5,750 bases of DNA from a bacterium (GTDB taxonomy: Bacteria > Desulfobacterota > JAPLJL01), in contig JAQTNV010000101.1 in NCBI GenBank assembly GCA_028713675.1, positions 1 to 5,750 of the forward strand, read 5' to 3'. Shown one piece after another: positions 5,613 through 5,750 of the stretch. The notes under the pieces were generated by a model that ran no database searches, was not told the origin of the DNA, and was given only the letters and a program-made list of their open reading frames with translations. A program made the translations under genes and the position numbers. Positions within the stretch are counted from its first letter, which is position 1. Each line of letters starts with the position of its first letter.

Positions 5613-5750
5613 TTAAATTGGCATAGTTTGCAAGCGCTCCTTCAAGAAACCAGCGTGGCAGTCACGCACCTGGGTCCCCGCAAAAAGCTCCCAGATAACC
5701 TCGATGTAGGCCGCGTTTGCCGTTGACTCTGGACGAATCAGAGACAAGGG
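5613..5750 (-). CDS. Possible C-terminus of a convergent gene, truncated at window edge
   Basis: On the - strand one frame is open from the right edge to a TAA at 5613-5615, giving 45 residues that include ANAAYIEVIWELFAGTQV and end RLQTMPI. The composition is protein-like, and about two thirds of third codon positions are G or C. I do not recognise a family. A convergent gene here would fit the terminator at 5473-5504, whose A/T flanks could serve both directions. An open run of 45 codons can arise by chance in GC-rich DNA, so this is only a candidate. Confidence 0.35.
   Translation of the reverse strand, partial: PLSLIRPESTANAAYIEVIWELFAGTQVRDCHAGFLKERLQTMPI

Overview
The window is GC-rich bacterial DNA with one truncated and four complete protein genes on the + strand, and a possible gene tail on the - strand at the right edge. 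The exported proteins (signal peptides, a secreted beta-propeller, a secreted helical-repeat protein) and the strong Shine-Dalgarno site at one gene fit a Gram-negative-type bacterium. Intergenic spacers filled with short degenerate repeats are what I would expect from an environmental lineage such as Desulfobacterota or a neighbouring phylum. That placement is a guess, because no rRNA, tRNA or universal marker gene is present.

Layout. Bases 3-1019 are the C-terminal two thirds of an amidase-signature enzyme that strongly resembles animal fatty-acid amide hydrolase 2 (FAAH2). Bases 1020-1226 are a spacer with a 9-base-period repeat, a small palindrome and a dispersed-repeat-like segment. Bases 1227-3964 hold a two-gene unit joined by an ATGA stop/start overlap: a 177-aa four-helix membrane protein with two cysteine clusters, then a 735-aa exported Kelch-type protein with 14 repeats of about 49 residues. 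Bases 3965-4113 are a striking array of 7-base units whose outer parts form a long imperfect inverted repeat. Bases 4135-4446 encode a small secreted protein of unknown function behind a strong ribosome binding site. A second, smaller heptad inverted repeat (4458-4528) follows it, so the small gene sits between two elements of the same design. Bases 4605-5453 encode an exported alpha-helical TPR-like protein, followed by a clear rho-independent terminator (5473-5504). Bases 5613-5750 on the - strand may be the end of a convergent gene.

How the genes relate. Only the membrane protein and the Kelch protein are clearly an operon, and they probably act together at the cell envelope. The small secreted protein and the TPR-like protein are also predicted to be exported, so the middle and right of the window look like an envelope/periplasm gene neighbourhood, but no pathway can be assigned. 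The amidase is separated from the rest by a repeat-bearing spacer and need not be functionally linked. I see no CRISPR array, transposase, integrase, phage gene, tRNA or rRNA. The most unusual DNA in the window is the pair of heptad-phased hairpin elements.
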